Of a DNA stretch of 64,000 nucleotides, positions 34,401-45,714 are shown in pieces. Position 1 is the first letter of the stretch, and each line of letters opens with the position of its first letter. A program made the position numbers and the translations under genes. The stretch comes from Trissonchulus latispiculum (lineage: Eukaryota; Nematoda; Enoplea; Enoplida; Ironidae), in NCBI GenBank assembly GCA_030248195.1, contig JASAND010021422.1:186001-250000 (forward strand), in the 5' to 3' direction. The notes beneath the pieces were generated by a model. It was not told the origin of the DNA, did no database searches, and saw only the letters and a program-made list of their open reading frames with translations.

Positions 34401-37400
34401 GAAACAGGAGAGAGCCAACGGGCGCGGTGAGCCAATTATTTTTTAATAATTAATTAAAACCAGTCTACCTTTAGTAACCGGTGAAATCGCCAGCAGAGAG
34501 GCGGCCGCTCCACCGGCACTTTCACCGATTATGGTGATTCGGTCGGGATCCCCACCAAAGGAATCTATATTCCGACTGACCCATTGAAGGGCAGCCACCT
34601 GGTCCCAAAGACCCACATTTCCCCGACGTTTGGGATCTGGAGAGGTCAAAAAGCCTGAAAATCACAGAATTATGGTGTCATTCAGTACTAGTCAGTGAAT
34701 AATAAGTTAAAGAAACAATAATAAACAACATTATATGCGAAAACACTTTGGAATAGCTTCGGAAGCTAGATCAAAATTGCCTATTCAATTTTAAGTTTAA
34801 TTAAATCGTTAATTTGTAACAAGACTGAAATTTTTGGCTTCTCCTTTCTCCTGTTACTAAACATTTATGAAATCTGTGCAAATTGATTGAATTAAATTAA
34901 CATTTATTTAATATTTATTTCTACAGATCAATTCACCATGAGCTCCTAATCGATAATTGATGGTGACTAATATCACATCCTTAAATACAATATTCTTCAG
35001 AATGGCTACATCGTCCATCCCTGCGTTACCGGAACCGGCCAAAAATGAGCCGCCATGAATCCAAAACAGCACCGCGTGCCGCTTAGAGGTGTCTTGGTTC
35101 TAAAATTTAACAAAATTTAATTTTTTTAATTTTCTTGTTTTTAGTCATTTGAAAGTACATAGCGCCGTATAGAAGTGAGTTTTCTGTACAGAATTGAGTA
35201 GCAAAGCAAGGTAGTGCTCTCGCTTGTGGATTGGATGCTTTGTCGGTACAGTACTGCGTTCAAAATTTCTACAGAAAAAATCTAAAATTTAGAATTTCCG
35301 TTCGCTAAAATTGTCAAATATTATGGAATTCAAGTGAACCTCTGAATTGTTTTAACCAGCCTGACTTAAGGGGGGGGGGCTACTAAAATTGACTTGCCCC
35401 GACTTTGTCCGATTGGCCTACTTTTTGGCGAAAATATAGAGCATGGGTGTGGTCAAAAAATATCTGGTACTGAGATCTTAGCTGCCTTCCAGCCATGTGC
35501 AGTCGCCGCGTTTGTGTGCCCGACCCCCTCTTTTTTCATAACTACCAACATAATTAATTAAAAATTTCTACTGACTGCTAGGTCCAAGCTTCAAAGCTGC
35601 TATTACGCAATATGATTTGGCACATATGTCCCTACCTGCAGAAAAATACTAGATGTCTGTATCTTATCTGCATCTAAGAGAATTACTTTTCGAAGTTGAA
35701 GTTTCGTCAAAAATTTAAAAAATTTTGGCTTACGAAAGGAAAATTTTATCAGTGGTGCGAGCAATAAGGCTGTAATTTGGCATAGAAGGAGGCCCTATAG
35801 GAGTACTCATTTGTGCCAAATGGCAAGAAATTCTGCCTCGTGAAAAAATTTTCAGTCTGTCGGATCGTGTATAGAGGCTGTCTGCAGCCATGGAAATCGC
35901 AAACCCTCACTAATCGAGCTGAAATCTTTTGTGGGGGTGCTTTCGACCTCGCTGAGTTCAAAGATCTCAAAAAATTTTAATTTCAAAAATTTTGATTTTT
36001 TCGATTTGTTTAGTTTAGTTTAATGCCAGAAGAACAGGTACAAAAAGTAAACTATAGGTACATAACAAAACAACACAAAAATAAGAAAAACAACCTGCAA
36101 TCTGAGGTAGTGGCAGAGCCGTTGTTAAACTGCTACTGACGCCACACCTTTCAAAAACACAGACAAGTCATAAGTAGACAGTTGTTCTTTAAAGCTATCC
36201 AGTGAACTTGACATTACTATATACTGCGGTAAAGTATTCCAAATAGGAACAATCCTATTGGAAAAAAAGCTTGATCTACACAAAATTTTAGAATGATTTC
36301 TATATAATTTTAGGCTATGCCCACGATTTGATGTTAGAACTGCTTTACTGAAAAAGTCTTCGGGGTGTATATCCGTTAAATGGTTTAGAATCTTATAAAC
36401 CATTATAAGATCTTTTCTTAGACGCCCTTCTTCTAGGCTAATAATGTTTAATTTTTTCAGTCTTTCAGGATAAGTTAAGTTTCCTAAACCAGGGAGGAAT
36501 TTAGTAAACTTTCTAAGAACACCTTCAATCGTGTTTATATCTTTTATGTAGTATGGCGACCAAACTTCAGAAGCGTATTCTAATCTAGGTTTTACATAGA
36601 AATTAAATAATTTAACTAGAAAAGAACGATTTTTAGTACTGAAACTTCTCAAAATTAAGTTTGCCATTTTTGAAGCGGTGGAAGCAATACCAGTACAATG
36701 CATATCAAACTTTAAGTTATTTTGCATCAAAACTCCAAGGTCACGAGCATACTGTACAGAAAGTAACTGGTCATTATTTAGATTATAAACAGAACATGGA
36801 TTTTTGTTACCAATGTGCAAAACAGTACATTTACTAACAGCAAGGTTTAACTGCATTTTAGTGAACCAGTCGCAAACATTGTTTAGGTCAGTTTGCAGTG
36901 CTTCGGTTTCTTGTGGTTGATTGAAAACTATATAAAGCTTAGAGTCATCAGCATATAATTTTATGTTAGCAAATTTTACAGCATCTATTAAGTCATTTAT
37001 GTACACAAGAAATAAAATGGGACCTAATATACTCCCTTGCGGAACACCGGAGGTTATGTCGGAAAGAGGAGATTTCTGGTTTCCAATACTGACGTACTGT
37101 TTTCTATTGCTTAAATAGTCGCGTATCCATTCAAGAACAGTCGGAGGTATTTTTAAGGCAGAAAGTTTTTGACATAGCTTTTCATGAGACACACAATCAA
37201 ATGCCTTTGCCACATCCATATAAATTACATCTACAAAGCTTCCGCTGTCAACTGCTTTAGTCCAATCATTTAAACACTGTAAGAGTTGGGAAACTGTTGA
37301 GCGACCAGGTAAGAAACCGTGTTGCAAAATGGAAATAAATTTATTTTTTAGCAAATAAGATTTTAATGCCTCGGCAACGAAAACTTCCATATACTTGCTG

Positions 37401-39415
37401 CTGTTAACAAGTAAACTTATAGGTCTGTAATTTTTAACTTTTGACTTCTCCCCTTTTTTGAATACTGGGGTAATTTTAGCAATTTTCCAGGCTTTGGGTA
37501 ATTTTCCCATAGCCAGAGAAACACGAAAGATGGTAGCAAGAGGAGCACAGATGGATATAGCAACTTTTTTAAGGAAAAATTGTGGTATATCATCATGGCC
37601 AGTACTGTTTTTAGATTTGGCTTTAAGTATACAGTCATAAACACTTTGATCCGTAAAATCTATAGTAGGAAATACAAAACTAGGATGCCTGTGTGCAAAA
37701 TCTAGTTGGTTGCCGTCATCGCTTATAAACACAGAAGAGAAAAAATTGTTGAATAATACAGCTTTTTCTTGATTTTTGAATGTAAAAGTATTTTGACTTG
37801 TTTCAATACATGGTATATCAGACTTGTAATTAAATTTAGACTGTAAGAAATTCCAGAAAACTCGTGGATTGTTAGAATTTAAATTGTGGGAAACCATTGC
37901 CAAAAAAGTCGTTTTTTCTAAATTTTTGAAGATTAAAGTTGACATAAAAATTTTTTCACGCTGCAGAATTTCTTGCCATTTGGCACAAATACTCCTATAG
38001 GGTCTCCTTTTATGCCAAATTACAGCCTTATAGATGGCACCAGTAATAAAATTTTCCTTTCGTTAGCCAAAAATTTTTAAATTTTTGCCGAAACTTCAAC
38101 TTTGACGAGTAATTCCCTTAGATGCAGATAAGATACAGACATCTAGTATTTTTCTGCAGGTAGGGGCATATGTGCCAAATCATACTGGCGAATGGCAGCT
38201 TTTAAGCTTGGGCCTAGCAGTCAGTAGAAAGTTTTAATTAATTATGTTAGTAGTTGCGAAAAATGGGGGGTCGGACACATAAACGCGATAGCTGCACATG
38301 GCTGGAAGGCAGCTAAGATCTCAGTACCCGATATTTTTTGGACGACATTCATGCTCTATATTTTCGCCAAAAAGTAGGCCAATCGGACAAAGTCGGGGCA
38401 AACCTTTAGTAGCCCCCCCCCCTCAATGCCGTTCAAACTTCACGGCGAGCTGTGCGTAGAACTCAGTTTATGGTTCAATTCTCGTTTTGGTCCAATTTTC
38501 ATTTTGTATTTCATACAATTTCCTGTCGTCTAAAACCGCATATCATCGACAAGGTGTGACCTGTGGAATGAATAGATTAAGATAGAGACAATCTTCCGAC
38601 TGTTTGTCCATGGAAAGTTTGGCGTATCGATCGTTGGCATGATAGTCCATAAACTGGATGCAGGCCGGGCCATAGTCGAAGGCCACACGAGGCTGAGACC
38701 AGGGTGTGCAGTTCTGGGGGCGCTAAAACAGACAAATTAAATTTATAATTACTAATTAATTAACAGCAAGAGTAAGCATGCTATTATATACTCTTGTTAA
38801 CAGAGATAAGAAGTTAAACAACGCTATCGGACAAAACTCTTGTTTCAATAAGTACTTCTACACAGGCTTACAAACCATAACCCTCCACCGCTTATTGTGA
38901 AGTTTGTAGGCTAGGATTGTTTAAGACCGTTTTATGAAACTGATTCTAGTCCTTCATCAATTAAATTGAGAAAAATACTTCATCCCAAAGATTACAACTC
39001 TCTGAATGCAAAAACCACCACAAACCATTACTTCAGCAAGAAAGATCTACGTAATTGTCAAATTTGGCATTGTAAACGTGATTAGATGAGTGGCCTTTTC
39101 TTGCCACGGGAGCTGTTAAGTTTAGGGTTACGAAGAAACCGACTTGACCACAAAAATTAGAATAATCCGATGTCTTTGGCTCACCTCAAATCTAAGTTGT
39201 CCAATGGGGGGTTCCGCATATGGGACCCCCCGAAATATTAGGACATTCCGACTATCCAATAGTCCCAATCGTCCAACCAGAGTTCCTTGTTCAACTTCTA
39301 CGGATTTGTTACCCAACAAATGCAAGCCGCTGGGAAAATCCGCACCGAAAATTCGGGTCACCAGACAAGCACAAACTGTCCAAGCTAGGGTTACCAACAA
39401 AAGGGATAAACTCAT
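28488..39415 (-). CDS. Membrane-anchored type-B carboxylesterase (11 exons)
   Basis: Exons, from 5': 39185-39415, 38561-38722, 34937-35099, 34469-34654, 33945-34119, 33261-33393, 32462-32588, 31480-31706, 31060-31249, 29781-29916, 28488-28869. They join in frame to 703 residues. A signal peptide ([19 protein letters not shown]) is followed by an alpha/beta-hydrolase: [26 protein letters not shown], oxyanion loop WIHGGSF, nucleophile GESAGG (Ser231), acid in GIAELEWG (Glu387) and His in AYHGLDH (His535). The triad is therefore intact, unlike neuroligins or gliotactin. The C-terminal exon adds WPAY, a membrane helix (about 659-683) and a 20-residue basic tail, so the catalytic domain should face outside or the lumen. 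An ATG 13 codons upstream (39454) would precede the signal sequence. Exon 7's donor (G|GTCGGT) is weak, but its frame fits. Substrate unknown. Introns carry a LINE, foldbacks, SINEs and a 47-bp tandem repeat. Confidence 0.92.
28914..28990. repeat. Solo end of AAGAGTACATAATA family (esterase intron 10)
   Basis: TCAAGAGTACATAATACATA, AGAGTGTGACAG, then sequence that resembles 29665-29745 (TTTGCTGTGCTGCAAG against TTTTCTGTGCAGCAG). A frame running from the last esterase exon into this repeat is spurious. Confidence 0.65.
29040..29460. repeat. Dispersed repeat with CCGGCTTCGCCGG and AAGGGGTA units
   Basis: It lies in esterase intron 10. It has repeated ACAAGGGGT/GCAAGGGGTAAGAAAA units and TTCCGGCTTCGCCGGAATTT, the same palindromic phrase found near 8021 and 31985. 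Confidence 0.6.
29663..29750. repeat. Solo end of AAGAGTACATAATA family
   Basis: ATCAAGAGTACATAATACAT and AAGAGTGTGACAAACAG, followed by about 50 bases shared with 28914-28990. One terminus only. Confidence 0.65.
30167..30976. mobile_element. GGGCCC-terminated foldback (esterase intron 9)
   Basis: The left end GGGCCCTGTTGCATAATAAC mirrors the right end TTTTATGCAACGGGCCC. Subterminal AATAGGCAATAGGCCCTATT and GAGTTGCATAAAAC mirror CGCCTATTGCCTATTGTTAT and GTTTTATGCAACGC. No coding capacity. Confidence 0.8.
31763..32146. mobile_element. Short TIR element with 5-bp duplication (esterase intron 7)
   Basis: The 14-bp ends CTGGCTTATTTTTA and TAAAAATAAGCCAG are exact inverses, with CCAAA on both sides as a likely target duplication. 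The interior is made of GGGGGG runs and the phrase ATCCGGCGAAGCCGGAAAAA. Confidence 0.75.
32705..32845 (+). mobile_element. SINE (family 2), esterase intron 6
   Basis: GGTTGAAATCAGCGTAGTAA, B box GTGGTTCGATCCCCAC, tail CACTTTTCTTCATGTCTTTC. The same tail, inverted, is in the minus-strand copy at 33680-33795. Confidence 0.65.
33476..33667. repeat. 47-bp tandem repeat, four units
   Basis: Four nearly identical units starting TTAAATTTTAAATCGGATCA and ending TTGATCCGTTGCAGA, differing by single bases. It lies in esterase intron 5, just downstream of the exon 5 donor side SINE and upstream of exon 6 in transcript order. Confidence 0.9.
33680..33795 (-). mobile_element. SINE (family 2) with tRNA-like head
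   Basis: On the minus strand: A box TGGCTGAGCGGTAGGATG, B box GGTGGTTTGATTCCCAC, then tail CACTTTTCTTCAATTCTTTC. It lies in esterase intron 5. Confidence 0.65.
35366..38426. mobile_element. Large TTAA-type foldback hosting a LINE
   Basis: The left arm runs from TTAAGGGGGGGGGGCTACTA (35366) to about 35862. The right arm runs from about 37946 to TAGTAGCCCCCCCCCCTCAA (38426). Mirrored phrases include GACTTTGTCCGATTGGCCTA, ACTGAGATCTTAGCTGCCTT, CTAGATGTCTGTATCTTATC and GCCAAATGGCAAGAAATTCT. Without the LINE the element would be about 1.1 kb. It occupies esterase intron 2. Confidence 0.85.
36005..37945 (-). mobile_element. 5'-truncated non-LTR retrotransposon (LINE 1)
   Basis: A 606-codon frame (36125-37945) encodes reverse transcriptase of the Jockey/CR1-like group. 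The blocks in order are [56 protein letters not shown]...INDL and the catalytic LYADDSKLY, then the thumb and C-terminal region ([14 protein letters not shown]). The endonuclease domain and first ORF are missing. The frame has no stop or frameshift, so the insertion is young. The 3' end (low-coordinate side) tails off in CATTAAACTAAACTAAAC. It sits in the loop of the large foldback and on the same strand as the esterase. Confidence 0.93.
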
Positions 39416-40017
39416 TTTCAATTGAAATCCCGAAAAATCCGGAATCAAAAACACAAAATTAAGAAAATCCTTCCATCACTGCAAAAAATGCCTGACAGTA
39501 ATTTCAGCCTTGGACTGTCTTTCTTCCGAACTTCTTGTTTTCCCTTCTCTTATCTCAGGCCTTTTCCTGAAATAATTATAGATTCTAACGACAGCTCTGA
39601 GCCAGCTGAATTTACACAGAAGAAAGCCGAAATTATGTGATTAGTTTGATCATTCACGCCAGAAAAGAAACCCCACTAAATATCATGCTTTGGCTTGATT
39701 AAGTTTTTCCACAAGATTTGGTGCTGGTGGCTAGCACAAGGTATTGTGAAATTTGAAAATAATCCAAGGAAAAGCGAAACCTATTTCTAAAAAAGCAGAA
39801 AAAGCACACTTATGGGGTGTCGACCTGGGGGATCTGCTCGGTCAAAATTGCTCTAATGACACTATAATTATATAGTAATCTGTTGCAAACTTAATTTTGA
39901 ATTAATGTAATATAATTCATAAATTATTGTAATGCTAAATGAATTGTTTCAAATCAGATGAAATCGTAACCCTCACTGGTGCTTACTTCAGAAAAGGGTT
40001 TATGACTAGATGAGAAC

Positions 40018-40260
40018 GTTTAGCTCAGTGGTCTGTTAGCTTTGACTTGGAATCAGCCGGTAGTTGGTTCGATCTCCATCTTAGAATTTTCTCATTCAAA
40101 ACTTTTCATTCCCAGTTGGTGCAGAAATGCGCTTGCGTGCATTTTCAGTTCAGTTTGGATACGAACTCCTCCTAGCTTGATGCGACTGTATGGCCTCGTT
40201 GGTTCAGCTCAATCCGGAGGTCGTAGGATCGAATCCTACCTGCCAATCCATTTTTTGTAA
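40018..40260 (+). mobile_element. Two adjacent tRNA-like SINE heads
   Basis: First: A box TTTAGCTCAGTGGTCTGTTA, B box GTTGGTTCGATCTCC, tail TTTTCTCATTCAAAACTTTT. Second: GTATGGCCTCGTTGGTTCAG and B box GTAGGATCGAATCCTACC from about 40186. Neither pairs into a full cloverleaf by eye. Confidence 0.5.
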
Positions 40261-40366
40261 AAAGATGACAATTAAAATATTAAGTGCCAACTAAATTTCA
40301 TTAATGCTGTCTTTAATGCTGCTGCCTTGTCCTAGTCAGATTTTGTGCTCCTTAAGACTACTGTCC

Positions 40367-40440
40367 CGGTGGCTCAGTCGGCAGAACTTCGGTCTAGGCA
40401 ACCGAAGGTTGTGAGTTCGATCCCCGATTAAGACTGGATT
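40367..40440 (+). mobile_element. tRNA-like SINE head (family 3)
   Basis: GGTGGCTCAGTCGGCAGAAC (A box) and GGTTGTGAGTTCGATCCCC (B box). The anticodon arm CTTCGGT/ACCGAAG pairs around the loop CTAGGCA. It resembles the heads at 44690 and 59865 in the GGTTGTGRGYTCGATCCCC part. Confidence 0.5.
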
Positions 40441-42614
40441 TTTCAAATCCTGCCGTCGATTTGGTGAGCGTTGTGATACTTCCGTCGTTAGTACTCTTAT
40501 TCTCAACCAGTTGGGAATAGTAAAAATTCAAAATTGAAAGACAACTTTCCAAGGTTCCGACCTCACAAATCCATCAAAAGCTCGACATTGACGTAAAATT
40601 ATGACGAAAGTCGAGCAAAAAAACTCGGAGACCCTGGCGGTTTTAAAGGCAAAATTAGGTTAAGACTTTACCAGCAGCCTGGGTCACTTATCAAGCCAAA
40701 AGTGACACAAAAAATCGCCGAGCACTCCACCCTTAAGTTAATGCCAGAATTCGACAAGCAGAAGATGAATCGACAAAATTCCGTTGCGAATTGCAAGAGA
40801 CGAGCTGTGCGATAACAGCTTGCAGCTGGCGCGAAAATAGTAAAACTTGGTTGACAACCGCATAAATTCCTAAATTGCTCTGTGAAAGTAAGGTCCCAGA
40901 TACCTAATCTTGGTGCAATGCGAAAAGCAATTTTTATTGCACTTTTTGCACACACCAAATATTAGAAAATCAAGCCAAAACCGAGTTTTTTGCGAAAAAC
41001 TTTGCTTTTTTAAACGACACCTGACATGCTTTACGGCTCGGTCCTATTTGACTTAATGTTTTTGAAGCATACTTTTCTAGTCGCAATGCTTTAACGCTGC
41101 AAGTCATTGAAAATGTTTTCAAGCTGCTAAGCTCTAACAGATTACCTCATAAATTGAGGTCAAGTTACATTACAAGTTACATTCAGTTATTTTTCGGAAG
41201 GCTGCAATTTAATACTACAATTTGAAGTTGTTTTGTCTTTGCAGAATGTTGCCTGAAATTTAATGTTTAAATGTTTAAATCTAAAAAATGTTTAATGCAA
41301 TTGCGCAAGTTATATCAGCTGAATATTTGGCGCTAAATTTAGCTTAAATCTAGCCGTCCAGACGTTACCATGTACAGGAAGCGCTAAGGTTATACCTAAT
41401 CTGAACGTAAGGAATTGTTTAAAAGGTTTACATTAAGGTTTAGAAAAAAGAATCTCATGCTTTGCTGAAATTTTTTAAACACCAGGTTCAAGGTAAACAC
41501 GTTTAGGCACTGAAACGTGTCTGTAGAGCACTTAGCCCCACTGTTCAAGACACAGCCCGTGGGGCATAATAGCAATTAGGAACTTTCTAGATATTCTCCT
41601 TATTAATGAGCCAATTCCAGAATTTTTGGAGCCCAAAAAACAATAGGCTTCCTTCAACCCACACAGGTGAAAATGCAATTAAAGTTGCCCTAAAGCAGCT
41701 AACTCCTACTTAAAAAAAGTAAAGGGATTAGCGATGAATTAATGCTGGCAAGCCATGCTGTAAATGAAATCTGACGAGGAAAATTTATTTCGTACTTTGT
41801 CATGAATGGCACTAATTTCTATACGCTAGTCTGGAATATTTTCGCTTTAATAGGCAGCAATGTCGCCGTCGCGCTGAGGCGTGAGAATGGGAATAGATAA
41901 ATTTTAATCTTAATTTTAATTTTTAAATATAATTTTAATCTTAGTTTTGATCTCACCACTCACCAGATGAATGATCACTAAGTAAAAATATCGATGTCAA
42001 AGGCACTACTGCTACAGAGGGAGCCAAAACCAAATTTCAAATCCGGTTCCGGTTTCTAACGGTCCTGTTGGATTTGTACGTTAGCGAATACTGGCAAAAG
42101 TAGGAGTTCTCTTCTCAGATAGCAGTTACTAACTGAAAAAAAACAAAAAACTAAAAACAGAAAATTATTAAATATTTGCAAAATACCAAGACTAATTCCT
42201 CTTCCTCATATTATATACTTCGTTTTCAGTTGTTATATTGTCTTTAGTAAAGTTTTATAATCTGAAAAAATTTTCTGAGCTAAAATTTTACTCTGCTTGA
42301 TCCAGCTTTTTCCTATTTTTTTCCGGTTTTAACTGGATATCGGGTACCCGGAGCAGGACCCAGGTACCCGAAAATTTTCGGGTACCCGGGTACCCGTCGG
42401 GTATCCGACTACCCGTGCCCAAGCCTAGCAGTTAGCTCTGTGTTAAGTCTAGATTGTACAAAGCCGATACAATACTTCCAAACTAAATGCACAGCTAAAC
42501 ATCTGTTTAAACAATAAAATGATACTCTAATTATGTACGAACACTAAACTTAAGTCTAGCGATGTTTCTCAGTCACTGAAACTGTTTTGGGAAGACAGGA
42601 TCTCTTTAACTTTA

Positions 42615-43145
42615 TCCCCCCCAACTAGTTTGGGGGGATAAAGTTAAATTGGGGTCAGCAATCAAAATTTGTGTAACTGGGAAACAATGTGTACTTGGCG
42701 TCCTTTTAGTAGTCATTAGAAGTTGTTCCATCAGAAGATGAACACAATTTGAATAAAGTTATTTCGTTTCGTTAGCTCAGTATATATAAGCTTAAATGTT
42801 AAGCTTACAAGTTTAGCCTATACTGAGCTAACGAAAAGCTGAATTGAAAAACGGATGTCAGATTCGTGCTCAGCGCCACCGAAAACCCCTGTATGCAAGT
42901 TTTCAGCAAATGTGTTTTCAAAAAATTATTCGTTTCCCCTTGGTCCCCCCTTACCAAACTAAAATTTAAAATGTTAAAATTTTTTTGTTAAAAAATTAAA
43001 ATTCATCAGGCTCCAATATGAAGCCATACAATAAATAATACAATAAAACACAATGTGACACTGAATTAGTGCTTTTACGCAGGTTTTAATTCTGGGGGGG
43101 ATAAAGTTTAATTGGGGTTCTGGGGGGGATAAAGTTAAATTGGTC
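42615..43145. repeat. Foldback with GGGGGGATAAAGTTAAATTGG units
   Basis: TTAACTTTATCCCCCCC at about 42610 faces GGGGGGATAAAGTTAAATTG at 42633, and two direct copies (GGGGGGGATAAAGTTTAATT, GGGGGGATAAAGTTAAATTG) lie at about 43095-43142. Confidence 0.65.
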
Positions 43146-43559
43146 CGGAAGACACACCTGAAACTGAATTCATCTTTGGCCACCGACTAAAAACTGAAAC
43201 TGAAACTGAAACCGGTTACTGAAACAATACTACTTAATCTGGCTCAGCTGTTAATTTGAATATTGCTAGTTTTGAATGAACTGTATTTTTCCCATCGCTC
43301 CATTCAAGGATGAATCGACGTCAAGTCAAGTCATCCCAGCAGTCGAATCAGGTGAAGAAATAATTTTAGATAGCAAAGCGGTCCCCCTCAAATCGTGAAG
43401 GGTACTCGTCGGCAACTGGGAGTGAACACGTAACAATCAGTTCTTGTCAAACGTTAGCTACCTCGCAGAATGCTTTTCCAGCTAAAACTTGCGAAATTAT
43501 ACTTACCATTTCCAATTCATTTTCCAAAGGCAAATGATAGGACGAACGAAACTAAGATG

Positions 43560-44658
43560 TATAGTCAAGCGGGAAAAAAACCCACTTTTCAGATTTTTGG
43601 CCAGAACTTTTTAATGGTTTGACATATCGAAATGCTGATTATACAGGTAGCTAGGCCTAGTCGTAAGCTTTCTTATGAGCTATAGAACACCTCTGTAGGG
43701 TGTGCCGTTAGCGAGAAAAATTGTCCCAAACTGGCGGGAAAAAAAACCCAATGCGGGAAAAAAAACCCATATGCGGGAAAAAACCCACCCCAAAAAATTT
43801 TTGGCAAGCTGCCAGGAGCATTTCTAACCATTCCAAATGAAAGAGCGGGTTGTTTTTAGTACAACTGCATCAAAATATATTAGTTTTTGTATTAAAATTG
43901 AGGTCATATGGTCATTTGAAAATGTTGTATCTTTAACACATAAACATAGGCAAATTTTGGAAATTTTTTAAAATTGTTTATTTTCGGCAGTTTAAGCATC
44001 CTATCGTGTAGAAAACGTGTTTTTCTTGTATTTAGAGCCAAACTAGACCCATTTTAAGGCAAAAATAAGCGTTTTTGGCCAAATTTGAAATTTTGGCTTG
44101 AAATGGCACAGTGTCCGATTTAGACCCCCTGGACCACCCATAACAGTACGAACCCAGGTAAAACCTATACCAATTTAATCTATAGGCTCTATTAAACAAA
44201 TGTATGTATTGGTTTGACCTTTCCGGTCAATGGTTAGAAAAAAATTTAATTTTGAAAAGTGGGTTTTTTCCCGCCGTGGGTTTTTTCCCGCCAACTCCAG
44301 GTCACCCCCAGGTCGCACCGGAGGGGTCAGAGCAGTGTGACATATATCATCATGAAGCGCAACAGATGCCCTACAGGTACATATAATCCGCTTTGGTCTA
44401 AATCTTTCCAGTAGTTCAGGGTGGCCCGGCAAAGTTTGCCAAATTTCGGCACTTGGTCGGACCAAAATTTCCAAAAACTTCAAAGTCCCAAAAAATTTGT
44501 AGGGAAGCAGTGAGAGCTACCATAATACACCCTCCAGGGTTATTTTGGATGCTCTTCAAGATAGGCTATTAAAATCCTAGATAGCTCATACCGGTAAGCC
44601 CACACTGGGGGTGGGTTTTTTTCCCGCATTGGCGAGTGGTTTTTCCCGCTTGACTATA
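43560..44658 (-). mobile_element. TATAGTCAAGCGGG-terminated element (complete copy)
   Basis: The termini TATAGTCAAGCGGGAAAAA and TTTTTCCCGCTTGACTATA are inverted. The interior matches 18835-19625 in reverse complement over about 790 bases. A TA target is possible. GGGTTTTTTCCCGC units recur near both ends and internally. No transposase frame. Confidence 0.85.
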
Positions 44659-44689
44659 TCACTACAGCACCTCCGACCGGAAAATTCGG

Positions 44690-45340
44690 GTCTAAATTGG
44701 GGATCGAAGCCACAACCTTTGGCGATCTAGGCCGACGCTCTAATGATTGAGCCATCCAAGCACAGTCGAACCAAGCTTAGGGGGGTCCATTTTTGTGTCA
44801 TTTTTTCGACTATCTCCGATCTCGCTGATTTTCACATATTGTTCAAATGGTATATTTTCACGAGTTTTTAAATTAAAGTCGTAACTCTGACGGTTGTCGA
44901 GTAATTTCACCGCAAAGTTGAGATTTCATGTGTTAACCATAGGAAATTTAAAAAGCCGTTTTTTCGAATGAGCCAAAAAATCTCCCGACAAATGTTGATG
45001 AATCTTGACAAATTATACACTAAATAACGCTAAAAGGTTAAACTGCGGTACTCTGGAAATAGAATTTTAATTTAGGCCTTAAAAATTTTTAATTAATTTT
45101 TAAATAAATAAAATTTGACTTGATGCTCAATTCGTGCTAAATTTTAATCCTTCCAAAATTAATTAAAAAAGTTAAAATATACCATTTGGACAATATATGT
45201 GAAAATTAGCGAGATCGGAGAAAGTCGAAAAAATGACCCAACCCAAAACCATCCCCTTAAGTATGAATTCGCTCCCAAACTGTGGTGAGTGACATTTTAG
45301 AGAACGCACAGTATGCCCAAGCTATGCCATATATCCCATC
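44690..45340 (-). mobile_element. Family-3 SINE split by a foldback
   Basis: The tRNA-like head (44690-44765, minus) reads TGGATGGCTCAATCATTAGA, CGGCCTAGATCGCC, GGTTGTGGCTTCGATCCCC. Upstream sequence shared with the copy at 59.9 kb (GAATTCGCTCCCAAACTGTG, then GTGACATTTTAGAGAACGC) resumes only at 45266, after the foldback at 44777-45260. Confidence 0.65.
44777..45260. mobile_element. TTAA-type foldback MITE
   Basis: The left end TTAGGGGGGTCCATTTTTGT and right end CATCCCCTTAA bound arms GTCATTTTTTCGACTATCTC, CGATCTCGCTGATTTTCACA and their inverses. It is the same family as 2907-4148. It interrupts the family-3 SINE. Confidence 0.75.
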
Positions 45341-45714
45341 ACTATTAATATCCTAAGTACCATGTTTGTTGTCTGCTACCTAAAGTACTATACACTATGT
45401 ACCTAAGTAGCATCTTTTAATACCAACAAAAAAACGGAATCATTTAAACAATAAAACGAATTAAGCTTTCAATAATTCTGTGAGAGCGCTTAGATTACAC
45501 ATAATTTAGTCTTTAATCCAGTTTAGTCTTAACCTAATCTAGACGGATCAATTTTCTCAAATCAAAACGAAAAATTCTTCCAACTTTCAATCATTAAATC
45601 TACATACTAAATTTTAGTCTCTTCAAAACGAAACACCGAAGATGACGCGCTCACAAAACTATTAAAACAATACTATTAACACAGGATACAGTACAATTCA
45701 ATTCTACAAGTTTT

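Larger units (their letters stand above)
39416..42600. other. Intergenic tract upstream of esterase
   Basis: No gene supported between the esterase start and the 3' end of the PHF20-like gene. It contains three tRNA-like heads at 40018-40440, and at 42335-42425 a cluster of GGGTACCC palindromes (TTTTCGGGTACCCGGGTACC) resembling the subterminal units of the hAT-like element at 23.9 kb. Confidence 0.5.
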
